From: an uncultured Alphaproteobacteria bacterium
GTDB lineage: Bacteria; Pseudomonadota; Alphaproteobacteria; HIMB59
Direction of reading: 5' to 3'
Assembly: GCA_902557145.1 (NCBI GenBank)
Contig: CACDYZ010000004.1
Span: 41,421 to 105,420 of the forward strand
Length of the DNA: 64,000 nt
Under the pieces are notes generated by a model. It saw only the letters and a program-made list of their open reading frames with translations. It was not told the origin of the DNA and did no database searches. The first letter of the stretch is position 1. Each line of letters starts with the position of its first letter. Positions 44,682 through 53,998 of the stretch are shown piece by piece. The position numbers and the translations under genes are program-made.

Positions 44682-45140
44682 ATGACAAAAGTAGTTGTAT
44701 TAGAAAAATTTAAAAAAAATTGGGAAATCGGTTCTGTAGTATCTGTTAAAGATGGTTATGCAAGAAACTATCTAATACCAAATGGAAAAGCTAAATTTGC
44801 AACAAATAAAAATATAGAGGAAATTAAATTATTAGAGAGTAGTCTTTTAAAAAAAGATGACGAAAATAAATCTTTGGCTAATGAGACTGCTTTAAAAATC
44901 AACGAATTAAAATTTACCAAAGAAATTGCAGCTAAAGAAAATGGTGAACTATACGGCTCTTTAAGTGTATCTGATATTGTTACTTTTTTAATTGAAAATG
45001 AGGTAATTATTCAAAAGAAGCAAGTTAAACTTGGAAATAAAATTAAATCAACTGGGGAATTCTCAGTTATAATAGATCTACATCCTGAGGTAAATTGTTC
45101 ACTTGATATTGAGATCTTATCCCCTAAAACTTCTGCCTAA
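44682..45140 (+). CDS. rplI: 50S ribosomal protein L9
   Basis: Large-subunit protein with an N-terminal RNA-binding lobe, a long helix, and a C-terminal lobe. It has 152 residues. VVVLEKFKKNWEIGSVVSVK and GYARNYLIPNGKA are the L9 signature. It is followed by dnaB after 39 bases, the usual order. Confidence 0.96.
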   Translation: MTKVVVLEKFKKNWEIGSVVSVKDGYARNYLIPNGKAKFATNKNIEEIKLLESSLLKKDDENKSLANETALKINELKFTKEIAAKENGELYGSLSVSDIVTFLIENEVIIQKKQVKLGNKIKSTGEFSVIIDLHPEVNCSLDIEILSPKTSA

Positions 45141-45179
45141 GACTATCTTTTTTTAAATTTATAAATAACTTATTCTTAT

Positions 45180-46601
45180 ATGCAAAAGACTTTTGAGAGC
45201 TTAAAGGATAATGATATAGAAATTATTGTTATCGCTTATTTGCTTAAGCACCCTGAGTTAATCGATACTCATTTCGAATATTTGGATAATTCTTTATTTG
45301 CTAATGCAGAAAATTTAAAAATTTTTAATATATTAGAGGATTTTCATAAATCACAAAAAAATGTTTCTATTGATACAATTAAGAACTATATCCCAGATAT
45401 TCAGTCCAAAACTCATAAAGACTTATCATTTCAAATAGATCAAATTGTATTTTCAAAAGAAGTTTTTTCTAATTATTTAGAAACTCTTCAAGAACTATAT
45501 TTAAGGAGAGAGCTTTTCAAAGTTACACAAAATAAAAATAATGAGGCTACTACGTTTGAGACATCAAACAGTATCAAAGATATTTTTTTAGATCTTGAAA
45601 AAAAAATATTTGATTTGTCTAATTTAAAAAAAGATAATTATGAATTTAGAAACTTTGCATCCGTCACAAAAGCATCTCTTCAGCTTGTAGAAAAAGCATT
45701 TAAAAAAAAAGGTAAATATTCTGGAATCGTCTCTGGTTTTGTGGATTTGGATAATATGCTTGGAGGATTACAAAATTCTGACCTAATTATTCTTGCAGGT
45801 AGACCTTCAATGGGTAAAACGGCACTTGCAACAAACATAGCTTTTAATGCTGCTAAATATTTTTCTCAAGAAGAGGATAAAGGTTCTGTTGTAATGTTTT
45901 CATTAGAAATGTCTGCTGAACAAATTGGTTTGAGAATATTAGCTGAACAATCTAAAATACCTAGTGATAAGCTTCGTAAAGGTGAACTTAATGAAAAAGA
46001 CTCTCTCGACCTTCAAAATACATATCAGGAAATAAATAACTTAAATTTTTTTTTTGATGATAGTCCTAATTTAACTGTTTCAGAATTAAGATCTAAGCTT
46101 CGTAGGTATAAAAATAATTACAATATTAAACTAGTTTTAATTGATTATCTTCAATTGATAAAACCTGAAAGTAATAAAGATAATAGAGTCAATGAGCTAT
46201 CTGAGATAACCAGGAATTTAAAACAGCTAGCAAAAGAATTTGACTTACCTGTTATTTCACTTTCTCAGCTTTCCCGTCAAGTTGAAAATAGAGATGATAA
46301 AAGACCCCTACTCTCTGATCTAAGAGAATCAGGAAGTATCGAACAAGATGCAGATGTTGTAATGTTTATATTTAGAGAAAGTTACTACTTGCAAAGAAAT
46401 GAGCCAACTAGGGGAGTGGACGAAACTCAAGAGTCATATCAAAAGAAACACGACTCATGGAAAGATAGAAATGAGGAAGTCTTTAACAAAGCTGAATTAA
46501 TCGTTGCAAAACAAAGAAATGGTCCTACTGGTAAGATTGAGTTATACTTTGATGATAAATATACCAAATTCTTGGGAATTGAAAAAAATGCTTCAAATTA
46601 A
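45180..46601 (+). CDS. dnaB: Replicative DNA helicase DnaB
   Basis: Hexameric helicase at the replication fork. It has 473 residues. The N-terminal domain (1 to about 160) is followed by a RecA-type motor: Walker A GRPSMGKTALATN, VMFSLEMSAEQ, LVLIDYLQLI and the LSQLSRQVENR loop. GSIEQDADVVMFIFR and VAKQRNGPTG are present. No intein is visible. It is followed by mlaE; alr, often found here, is absent. Confidence 0.97.
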   Translation: MQKTFESLKDNDIEIIVIAYLLKHPELIDTHFEYLDNSLFANAENLKIFNILEDFHKSQKNVSIDTIKNYIPDIQSKTHKDLSFQIDQIVFSKEVFSNYLETLQELYLRRELFKVTQNKNNEATTFETSNSIKDIFLDLEKKIFDLSNLKKDNYEFRNFASVTKASLQLVEKAFKKKGKYSGIVSGFVDLDNMLGGLQNSDLIILAGRPSMGKTALATNIAFNAAKYFSQEEDKGSVVMFSLEMSAEQIGLRILAEQSKIPSDKLRKGELNEKDSLDLQNTYQEINNLNFFFDDSPNLTVSELRSKLRRYKNNYNIKLVLIDYLQLIKPESNKDNRVNELSEITRNLKQLAKEFDLPVISLSQLSRQVENRDDKRPLLSDLRESGSIEQDADVVMFIFRESYYLQRNEPTRGVDETQESYQKKHDSWKDRNEEVFNKAELIVAKQRNGPTGKIELYFDDKYTKFLGIEKNASN

Positions 46602-46609
46602 GATCTCAA

Positions 46610-47377
46610 ATGAAAATTATTGAAAATATTGGAAAATTCGTAATAAAGTTATTCTCTAATTTAGGAAAGTTTTTTCTATTCACCCTATTTTTTTTTAAAT
46701 ATTTATTCAAACCAAAATTCTATTTAAAAAATAATTTATCCTACTTTGTTAATATATTTATTTCATCAATACCAATTATAGCTTTGACAGGAATTTTTTC
46801 TGGAATGGTCCTTGCATTGCAATCTTATACAGGTTTTTCAAGGTTTTCTGCTGAGTCAGCTATTCCTAATATCGTCGTTTTAACTTTAACTAGAGAATTA
46901 GGACCGGTTTTAACAGGCCTTATGATTTCAGCAAGAGTTGGTTCTTCTATTGCTGCAGAAATAGCGACAATGAGAGTGACAGAACAAATTGATGCTCTTA
47001 AGACACTTAATACAAATTATTATAATTACCTTGTAACACCGCGTGTTCTATCTTTAACTTTGGCTTTACCAATATTTGTAACATTAGTAGATTTTATAGG
47101 AGTAATGGGTGGGTACATAGTGTCAGTGCATAGGTTAGGATTTAATGATAATTTGTACCTATTAAATACAATTGATTTTTTAAGTTTGGGCGATTATTTA
47201 TCAGGAATATTTAAAGCATTTGTATTTGGTTTTATCATATCAATTGTTAGTTGTTATTGTGGTCTATTTTCCGATAAAGGTGCATTTGGTGTTGGATCAG
47301 CTACTACGAATGCAGTTGTAATCTCCTCAGTTCTAATATTGTCATCAAATTACTTTCTTACAGAATTATTCTTTTAA
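46610..47377 (+). CDS. mlaE: MlaE-family ABC permease
   Basis: Inner-membrane permease of the phospholipid-trafficking Mla system. It has 255 residues, five or six membrane segments, and the family motifs GIFSGMVLALQSYTGF, RELGPVLTGLMISARVGSS and IAAEIATMRVTEQIDAL. It pairs with mlaF one base into its end. No mlaD (MCE) gene is adjacent, so the substrate-binding partner must be elsewhere. Confidence 0.93.
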   Translation: MKIIENIGKFVIKLFSNLGKFFLFTLFFFKYLFKPKFYLKNNLSYFVNIFISSIPIIALTGIFSGMVLALQSYTGFSRFSAESAIPNIVVLTLTRELGPVLTGLMISARVGSSIAAEIATMRVTEQIDALKTLNTNYYNYLVTPRVLSLTLALPIFVTLVDFIGVMGGYIVSVHRLGFNDNLYLLNTIDFLSLGDYLSGIFKAFVFGFIISIVSCYCGLFSDKGAFGVGSATTNAVVISSVLILSSNYFLTELFF

Positions 47378-48075
47378 TGAAAATAGAAATTAAAAATCTA
47401 AAAAAAAAATTTAATGAAAATTTTGTTTTAAAAGACATTAGTCTTACTATAGAAAAAAATAAATCTACTATAATACTTGGTGAGTCAGGATGTGGAAAAT
47501 CTGTATTAATAAAAACTATTTATAAACTGTTTGGGTTTGATAGTGGTTCTATTTTATATGATGGCAAGACTGAGGTGGATATTGATAAATTTAGCATGTT
47601 GTTTCAATATGGAGCACTCTTTGATAGTTTAAAAATATCTGAAAATATTGCTTTTACTGATTTTATTAATAACAAAACAAACTTTGAAAGGAAAGTTCTG
47701 TCTCTGATGAATGATGTAGGTCTTAATAAATCAATATTTGATAGATATCCCTCAGAGCTATCAGGAGGTATGAAGAAAAGAGCTGCATTGGCCAGAGCTC
47801 TATATAAAAACCCTAAAGTAATTTTTCTAGATGAGCCAACTACAGGGCTTGACCCAATTAATAGCGATAAAATTAATGACTTAATCTTAGAAGTTATTAC
47901 TAAAAGGAGGATTACAGCTGTAAGTATAACTCATGACATCAAAAGTGCTATTAAGACAGGAGATAAATATTATTTTATCTGTGATGGAATAATTCAAGAT
48001 AAAGGTGATTGCAAAAATATTCTAAAGACAAAAAATAAATTTTTTAAATCCTTCATTACAGGAGCAAAATACTAA
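47377..48075 (+). CDS. mlaF: MlaF-family ABC ATPase
   Basis: ATPase of the same transporter. It has 232 residues. Walker A GESGCGKSVLIK, signature ELSGGMKKRAALARAL, Walker B VIFLDEPTTGLDP and the switch His in SITHDIKSA are all present. The GLDPINS extension matches the Mla subgroup. It shares one base with mlaE and is followed after 4 bases by cvpA; radA, usually found in this stretch, is missing. Confidence 0.94.
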   Translation: MKIEIKNLKKKFNENFVLKDISLTIEKNKSTIILGESGCGKSVLIKTIYKLFGFDSGSILYDGKTEVDIDKFSMLFQYGALFDSLKISENIAFTDFINNKTNFERKVLSLMNDVGLNKSIFDRYPSELSGGMKKRAALARALYKNPKVIFLDEPTTGLDPINSDKINDLILEVITKRRITAVSITHDIKSAIKTGDKYYFICDGIIQDKGDCKNILKTKNKFFKSFITGAKY

Positions 48076-48079
48076 TAAA

Positions 48080-48643
48080 ATGAACCTATCAGGTTTAAAT
48101 TATTTTGATTTTATTTATCTAACTCTATTAGTTTTATTTGCTGTTTTTTTTGGCATTAAAGGAGCCACTAAATCAATCAGTTACAGTCTTAAGATTATTT
48201 TATCTATATCTTTACCTTTCATATTTTATAAGAGGGTTCTTAATTTTTCTTTAGAAAAATTAAATGTTGAATACTTATTTTCATTACAAAATAAAAATGC
48301 AATTTTTTTAGAAATAATTTCTTTTATTGTGCTCTTTTTAACAACTTACATTATTTTTTCTATATTAGAAAAAGCACTAAATTTAAAATCACCATCTCAA
48401 CTTGAATTTAAAATCTTAGATATAATAATTGGTGCGATTTATGGAATTATTTTATTTTCAGTTCTTTTTTATTTTTCTTATATTGCTTTTTTTAAAAACT
48501 ATATTGATGATAAGAATAGAATCATGAAATTAAATATATCAATATATGAAAACCTTATGTATAAAGATTCTGAAGTTGAAAAAACAAATAAAAAAAACTC
48601 ATCTATACAAGAAAAAAAGAATGACAAAGATGAACTCTACTAA
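48080..48643 (+). CDS. cvpA: CvpA-family membrane protein
   Basis: A 187-residue protein with four hydrophobic segments (about 10-25, 30-50, 72-95, 112-135), followed by a Lys/Asn-rich tail. NYFDFIYLTLLVLFAVFFGI and GAIYGIILFSVLFY fit CvpA. In other bacteria it is linked to colicin V production and membrane stress; its role is unclear. It overlaps purF by 23 bases, the conserved order. Confidence 0.85.
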   Translation: MNLSGLNYFDFIYLTLLVLFAVFFGIKGATKSISYSLKIILSISLPFIFYKRVLNFSLEKLNVEYLFSLQNKNAIFLEIISFIVLFLTTYIIFSILEKALNLKSPSQLEFKILDIIIGAIYGIILFSVLFYFSYIAFFKNYIDDKNRIMKLNISIYENLMYKDSEVEKTNKKNSSIQEKKNDKDELY

Positions 48644-50072
48644 AATTAGAGAAGAATGTGGTGTTTTTGGTATTTCAAATATAAATGAAGCATCAGCTTT
48701 GGCAGCTTTAGGTTTACATGCCCTACAGCATAGAGGGCAAGAAGGTTGTGGAATAGTTTCTTATGATGGTAAAAATTATTATTCCGAAAAAAGATTTGGG
48801 TTAGTTGGAGATAATTTTAATAATGAGGATACAATTAAGAAATTACCGGGCTCTTTTGCAATTGGTCACAATAGATACAGCACAACGGGTGGTAAAATAT
48901 TAAGAAACGTTCAACCTTTTTTTGCAGATACTAATGCTGGTGGCATAGGTGTCTCTCATAACGGTAATTTTACCAACGCAATTACACTTAGAAAAAAATT
49001 AGTTGAAGATGGTGCAATTTTTTATACTACTTCTGACTCAGAAACAATTGTGCAACTCATAGCAAGATCAAAAAAAGAAAAAAATATTGATAAAATTATA
49101 GAGGCTATCTCACAAATCCAAGGCGGATATGCTTTAGTAATGCTTACAAAAAATATTTTAATTGGTGCAAGAGATATTTATGGAATCAGACCTTTGGTTA
49201 TAGGTAAAATAAATAAATCCTTTGTCCTGGCTTCTGAAACATGTGCGCTAGATATTATTGGTGCCGAATTTGTAAGAGAAGTTGAAAATGGTGAAATTGT
49301 TTATATTGAAGACAATGAATTACATAGTCTAAAACCATTTGGAAATCATTCTCCCAGACCTTGTGTGTTTGAGTATATTTATTTCTCACGACCAGATAGT
49401 ATTTTAAGAGGTAAGACTGCTTATGAGTATAGAAAAAATTTAGGAAGAGAATTAGCAAAAGAAGATAATGTAGATGCAGAATTAGTTGTACCTGTACCAG
49501 ACTCAGGAAATGCAGCAGCTATTGGATACAGTCAACAAAAAAAAATTAATTTTGATTTGGGTTTAATAAGAAACCACTATGTTGGTAGAACCTTTATTGA
49601 GCCAGGTCAACAAATTAGAAGTTTAGGAGTTAAATTAAAGTTGAATGCAAACAAAAGTTCAATTGAAAATAAGAAAATAATTTTAGTAGATGACTCATTA
49701 GTTCGTGGAACAACTTCCCATAAGATTGTAAAAATGCTTTATGATGCTGGAGCCAAAGAAGTTCATCTGAGAATAGCTTGCCCTGAAATAAAATTCCCAG
49801 ATTTTTATGGAGTTGATATGCCTACTAAAAAAGAATTATTAGCTGCAAACAAAAGTGTTGAAGAGATATGTGATTATGTAAAAGCAAAGAGTTTAAAATT
49901 TCTGTCATTAGAAGGGCTTTATATAGCTCTGGGGTATTTGAAAAGAGATAATAATAAACCTCAATTAACAGACCACTACTTCACGGGAGATTACCCAATT
50001 AAGTTAATCGATCAATTAGGTGATAATAAAATTACTCAGTTATCTTTACTAAGCGCTGGCTCTAATATCTAA
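48621..50072 (+). CDS. purF: Amidophosphoribosyltransferase
   Basis: First step of purine synthesis. It has 483 residues from ATG 48621. A short propeptide precedes the nucleophile Cys13 (EECGVFGI). HNRYSTTGG and GVSHNGNF are glutaminase motifs; the PRTase loop is ILVDDSLVRGTTSHK. The frame is open to 48546, but the upstream part lies in cvpA and lacks similarity. Many relatives carry an Fe-S cluster; I did not assign its ligands. Confidence 0.95.
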   Translation: MTKMNSTKIREECGVFGISNINEASALAALGLHALQHRGQEGCGIVSYDGKNYYSEKRFGLVGDNFNNEDTIKKLPGSFAIGHNRYSTTGGKILRNVQPFFADTNAGGIGVSHNGNFTNAITLRKKLVEDGAIFYTTSDSETIVQLIARSKKEKNIDKIIEAISQIQGGYALVMLTKNILIGARDIYGIRPLVIGKINKSFVLASETCALDIIGAEFVREVENGEIVYIEDNELHSLKPFGNHSPRPCVFEYIYFSRPDSILRGKTAYEYRKNLGRELAKEDNVDAELVVPVPDSGNAAAIGYSQQKKINFDLGLIRNHYVGRTFIEPGQQIRSLGVKLKLNANKSSIENKKIILVDDSLVRGTTSHKIVKMLYDAGAKEVHLRIACPEIKFPDFYGVDMPTKKELLAANKSVEEICDYVKAKSLKFLSLEGLYIALGYLKRDNNKPQLTDHYFTGDYPIKLIDQLGDNKITQLSLLSAGSNI

Positions 50073-50558
50073 TTGTCTTATAATCAGGTCTTAATTGTTT
50101 TAAATGGAGAAGATCAAAGAGTCTTATCTAAAAAATCAAATAAAATCATCTTAGCTGAGAAAAAATTACAAAACATAAATCAAGATCATACACTTCTTCA
50201 AAGTACATTTGAATCTTTAGAAGATTTAATTAAAGCAGAAGCAATTATAAAAAATCAATTTTCAAAAATTGACGAATTAGTAATAGTAAATAATCATATT
50301 GATCTAAATATGATCTCCTATCAATATGACTACAATTATATTAAACAAAATTATAAAGTATTAATGAATATTATTTATTTTATTAATTTACTTATACCAT
50401 TATTTAATGAGGAATTTCGTTTTGTTTTGTCCTTTGAAAAAGATAATCATTATAAAGTTCATCTAAATAATTTTAAAATGTCATTAATAAATTATCTAAA
50501 TTCCTTAAAAATAGACTTAGTAGAATCAAACAATATCAATATTAAAAAATTAGATTAA
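50073..50558 (+). CDS. SDR-like relic protein
   Basis: A 161-residue protein starting with TTG directly after the purF stop. In alphas an SDR oxidoreductase usually follows purF. The layout fits: a first strand QVLIVL (5-10), a helix 46-60, then DELVIVNNHI (67-76) at the place of the NAG strand, YNYIKQNYKVLMNIIYFIN for the next helix, FRFVLSFE (115-122), and a final helix with NNFKMSLINYL. The Gly-rich cofactor loop (GxxxGxG) and the Tyr/Lys catalytic pair are missing. I infer a decayed SDR, possibly re-used as a structural protein. Confidence 0.6.
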   Translation: MSYNQVLIVLNGEDQRVLSKKSNKIILAEKKLQNINQDHTLLQSTFESLEDLIKAEAIIKNQFSKIDELVIVNNHIDLNMISYQYDYNYIKQNYKVLMNIIYFINLLIPLFNEEFRFVLSFEKDNHYKVHLNNFKMSLINYLNSLKIDLVESNNINIKKLD

Positions 50559-51795
50559 AGTTTATTCCTTTAAGATTTAACTCTCTAATTAAAATTTTTG
50601 ATAAAAACGTCTTAATATGAGGTTTAATATTTTTTTTAGAAAAATTACATGAAATTTTAAAGTAATTTTTTTGATTAACTGTAAAAGCAGTTATAAAATA
50701 AATTTTGAATTCTTTAGAATTTTTTTGTATTTTTCCTAATTCTCCGTTAATTGATTTGATAATCTTATTTAAATAAGAAGTTTTAAAAAAAAATTTATTA
50801 TTTAATTGATTACTTACTATTTGGAGTATTTTTGATTTTGAAGTATTTAGTGCAGATATAAAGTATATGTTTAAAGAGGAGTAGTAATTATGATTTGAGG
50901 ATAAATATTTAAGAAACTTTTGTTGATACAGAGACTTATTCTCTATTAGGTCAATTTTATTTACCAAGACTAAAAATGGTTTATTTCTTTTTGATAAAGA
51001 TCCTATTAAGGATAAATCTAATCTTGACTCAGAATTGGCATCCAATAAAAGAACTATTAATGATGATTTTTTTATAAAATATTCAGATTGTTGAAGTGAA
51101 AGTTTTTCAAAATCAAGATTTTTTCTGTTAGATCTAGACCTGATAAAGCCAGCTGTATCAATAAATTCTAAAGTTTGATTTTTATATTTAATATCCCAGT
51201 TAACAGAGTCACGGGTTGTATGGAGATGAGGTGATGTCTTAGAGAGAGATATACTCATTATTTTATTAAATAGTGTTGATTTTCCTGTATTTTCTTTGCC
51301 AAAAATGGCTACTGTTTTTTTACTAACAGCATCACTATTTGTGAATTTTTTTTTATTCTCGTTAGATAAATATTTCTTTAGTGTAGTTAGATTGTCTGAA
51401 TAACCTGTAAAAATTTTAACAAACAAATTAGATATATAATCCTTTTCATCGATTTTTTTAAATGAGAAAAGTAAAAGATTGAATTTTTTAGAGTGTAAAT
51501 CTTTACATATTTTTAAATCTTCATTATCGAAATATGAGGTTAAATATATAAAGTTAATATTATCTAGACTAAGTTTTGAAATTTTGTTGAGGAGATTAGT
51601 AAAGTTATTGAATTTATAAAAACCTGGTGTGTCATATATATTATATTCAAAAGTTTCAGATAAAATATTTTTTCTAATTACGTCAATTGTGGTATTTGCT
51701 TTTGGATTAGATATTGTCTTATGAGTTTTAGAAAAAAGATTAAATAGGTAGGATTTTCCCTCGTTAACTTTACCGATGATAAAATAATTATTCAC
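50542..51795 (-). CDS. der: GTPase Der (EngA)
   Basis: Double GTPase needed for 50S assembly. It has 417 residues, slightly short. The first G domain has GKVNEGKS (8-15) and DTPG (55-58), but the base-specificity motif is KKID (113-116) rather than NKxD. The second has GKENTGKS (166-173), DTAG (211-214) and NKID (277-280), followed by a KH-like domain. The start is GTG at 51793-51795. It overlaps bamB by 8 bases. Confidence 0.93.
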   Translation of the reverse strand: MNNYFIIGKVNEGKSYLFNLFSKTHKTISNPKANTTIDVIRKNILSETFEYNIYDTPGFYKFNNFTNLLNKISKLSLDNINFIYLTSYFDNEDLKICKDLHSKKFNLLLFSFKKIDEKDYISNLFVKIFTGYSDNLTTLKKYLSNENKKKFTNSDAVSKKTVAIFGKENTGKSTLFNKIMSISLSKTSPHLHTTRDSVNWDIKYKNQTLEFIDTAGFIRSRSNRKNLDFEKLSLQQSEYFIKKSSLIVLLLDANSESRLDLSLIGSLSKRNKPFLVLVNKIDLIENKSLYQQKFLKYLSSNHNYYSSLNIYFISALNTSKSKILQIVSNQLNNKFFFKTSYLNKIIKSINGELGKIQKNSKEFKIYFITAFTVNQKNYFKISCNFSKKNIKPHIKTFLSKILIRELNLKGINFNLIF

Positions 51796-52975
51796 TTAAT
51801 TTGAAAAGACTTTTATCATCTTTAAGATATATATATTGATCTTGATAGAAAATATCTAAATTAGTTGTAAATTTATTTTTATAAAAAGTCTCTTGACTTT
51901 TATCGTTCATATTAAATTTAGTAATACCTTTTTCTGAAATTAAATGAATATTTCCTTTCATATTAAAAATTGATATTGGTGCCTCTTTATTATGAGTATA
52001 TGAACTAATAATGCGTCCACTATCAGATAAAATTAAAATTTTATCAAAAGTCAATAGAATTAAAAATCCATTATTGGAAAATAAATAGCTGAGTATAGTC
52101 TCATTGATATCAAGCTCCCAAAGAATATCAGAGGAGACTGGGTTATATATTGCAATTTTTCCAGAACGATCTAAGAAGTGCAAATATTCATTGTAACTAA
52201 ATGGGCTATCCACGAGCTCATTAAACACTCCTAGCGATGATAGAATGTTGAGATCCTCCATAATATAATTATTATAATGCTTATAATTATCTTTGCTAAA
52301 AGTAACTAGGGTACCTGAGTTAAATAGATAGTATAAACTTGTCTGGTCTTTAAATAAATTTGATTTTACAGATGTACCTGGTTTAGTCTTAAAATCATTA
52401 TTTTTGTAAATTGATCCATCGATTAAATTTATTTCAAAAATTTCTCCAAAAACACTTAGTATTATTAAACTTTCATCTAATACAATTGGAGATGTATTTG
52501 TAAAAACGTCATAATCAGCAACATCTATTATATTTTGATCGTCTATTACAAATATACGAGATCTACTAGTTAATATGTAAATTTTATCCCTATATCCAAA
52601 AAAATGAATAACTTTTTCATCTTTGTTTAAATTAATTTTATATTCAATGACATTATTTTCATTCTTAATTTCTATTACATAAATATTTTTATCTTTACTT
52701 AAAATGATTTTATCATACAAAAAATTAAGAACAGAATTTCTGTCTGTATTCATGATTTTATCTAACTTTAAATTATTAATACTTAAAGCCGGATTTATTT
52801 CTCTAGGATAAATAATATTACCAAATTCTACTTTTGAATTATAAGTATCATTTTGAGCATTTGAAAATATCTCAGTTACTTCATTTGATGGAGTATAATC
52901 AGGATCAACTGTACCTAAATATTGATTACATGAGGTTAAAGCAATAAAAAGAATTAAAAATTTAATTTTTTTCAT
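51788..52975 (-). CDS. bamB: BamB-like outer-membrane assembly lipoprotein
   Basis: Beta-propeller subunit of the BAM complex. It has 395 residues. The N-terminal LFIALTSCNQYLG is a good signal and lipobox (Cys16). Repeating beta-strand units, such as DILWELDINETILSYLF and SGRIISSYTHNKE, fit a propeller, though PQQ-type consensus is weak. The der-bamB pairing is conserved in proteobacteria and supports the call. It overlaps the preceding gene by 14 bases. Confidence 0.78.
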   Translation of the reverse strand: MKKIKFLILFIALTSCNQYLGTVDPDYTPSNEVTEIFSNAQNDTYNSKVEFGNIIYPREINPALSINNLKLDKIMNTDRNSVLNFLYDKIILSKDKNIYVIEIKNENNVIEYKINLNKDEKVIHFFGYRDKIYILTSRSRIFVIDDQNIIDVADYDVFTNTSPIVLDESLIILSVFGEIFEINLIDGSIYKNNDFKTKPGTSVKSNLFKDQTSLYYLFNSGTLVTFSKDNYKHYNNYIMEDLNILSSLGVFNELVDSPFSYNEYLHFLDRSGKIAIYNPVSSDILWELDINETILSYLFSNNGFLILLTFDKILILSDSGRIISSYTHNKEAPISIFNMKGNIHLISEKGITKFNMNDKSQETFYKNKFTTNLDIFYQDQYIYLKDDKSLFKLSE

Positions 52976-53447
52976 TAGATAGTCTATCGATAGCTTTAAT
53001 AAAAAAATTATTTAAATTATCTTTGTCAGAGTCACTCAACTCGTAATTATTAATATTTAAATTAAATAAATATATTTTAGCTATTTCATTAAAAGTAAAA
53101 TTATTATCTAGAGATAAAGTCTTAATCATATCTTCATCTAGATCATATAAAGCTTTTTTTAATAATAAGATATCTTTGTCAATTTTATCATATCGATCTA
53201 AGTTTTCTATAGAGGTTAATTTTAGATCACTAAAAAAAGAGACATTCGGTTTATCTAAGCTTGACAAGTAATAAAGTTTTTCATCAATATTTGTATTTTC
53301 TTCGTTATAAAGGTCAGCTAAAAAAATATCGAATAATTTTTCATCCTCTTTATTGCTATTTTGAATTACAAAATATGAGGCCAAAACTATAAAAATAGAT
53401 ACAATTCCTAGTAAGAATATATTTCTTTTTGTAGCTAACTTTTCCAT
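52962..53447 (-). CDS. Membrane-anchored YfgM/TPR-like protein
   Basis: A 161-residue protein from ATG 53447 (MEKLATKRNIFLLG). It has one N-terminal membrane segment (about 11-28) and a helical, acidic periplasmic part with Leu-rich stretches. In many proteobacteria a tetratricopeptide-like protein (YfgM family) sits upstream of bamB, so position supports this, but no repeat can be confirmed. The frame is open to 53489, overlapping the thioredoxin-like gene; the later start gives a 13-base overlap. Confidence 0.55.
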   Translation of the reverse strand: MEKLATKRNIFLLGIVSIFIVLASYFVIQNSNKEDEKLFDIFLADLYNEENTNIDEKLYYLSSLDKPNVSFFSDLKLTSIENLDRYDKIDKDILLLKKALYDLDEDMIKTLSLDNNFTFNEIAKIYLFNLNINNYELSDSDKDNLNNFFIKAIDRLSNEKN

Positions 53448-53983
53448 TTGATTGAACATCCCATACTTGGATACTGTTGATTTGAACAATATCCTTTGGC
53501 AATACTTTCTTCAACTGCAGAATAAAGTTCAGGGTCTCCCATTGAGGGACTCTTTCCATTAGAGTCTAGTCTGCCTCTATACTTAAGTTTTTTTTCATTA
53601 TTGAAATAAAAAAACTCGGGTGTGCATTGAACATCAAATGATTTAGCTATTGATTGAGTATTATCAACAATGTAGTCAAATTTGAATTTTGCCCTAGATA
53701 TTTGTTTTAAGAGAAATTGATCATGGTCTTCTTCATAAGCACTTTGATCATTCGACATGAAGGCTATTGAGTTAACATTTATATCTTTAAGTCTTTGGGT
53801 TTCACTAGAGATTTTATTTTCAATAGATCTAACATAAGGGCAATGGTTACAAATAAACATCACTAATAAGCCATTTATATCAAATGCGTCATAAAAAGAG
53901 CCTTGATCACCACTCAAATTTGAAAATTTGAAATTATTTGGCTGCCAATCAAAATTACAGCTTGATGAATTTAAAAGTACCAT
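53435..53983 (-). CDS. Thioredoxin-fold redoxin protein
   Basis: A 182-residue protein of the AhpC/TSA and thioredoxin-like (PRX-like) group. The active site is ICNHCPYVRSIE, with Cys45 and Cys48 in CNHC, typical of that subfamily. NNEKKLKYRGRLDSN and CTPEFFYFN support the redoxin fold; a cis-Pro is seen in CTPEF. There is no signal peptide, so it is likely cytosolic. It is divergent from the DUF2794-like gene with a 15-base gap. Confidence 0.88.
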   Translation of the reverse strand: MVLLNSSSCNFDWQPNNFKFSNLSGDQGSFYDAFDINGLLVMFICNHCPYVRSIENKISSETQRLKDINVNSIAFMSNDQSAYEEDHDQFLLKQISRAKFKFDYIVDNTQSIAKSFDVQCTPEFFYFNNEKKLKYRGRLDSNGKSPSMGDPELYSAVEESIAKGYCSNQQYPSMGCSIKWKS

Positions 53984-53998
53984 TTAACATAATATATA

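Noticed and set aside
48546..48620. Upstream extension of purF to 48546
   Set aside because: It would add 25 residues within cvpA and push the nucleophile Cys far from the N-terminus; a short propeptide from 48621 fits the family.
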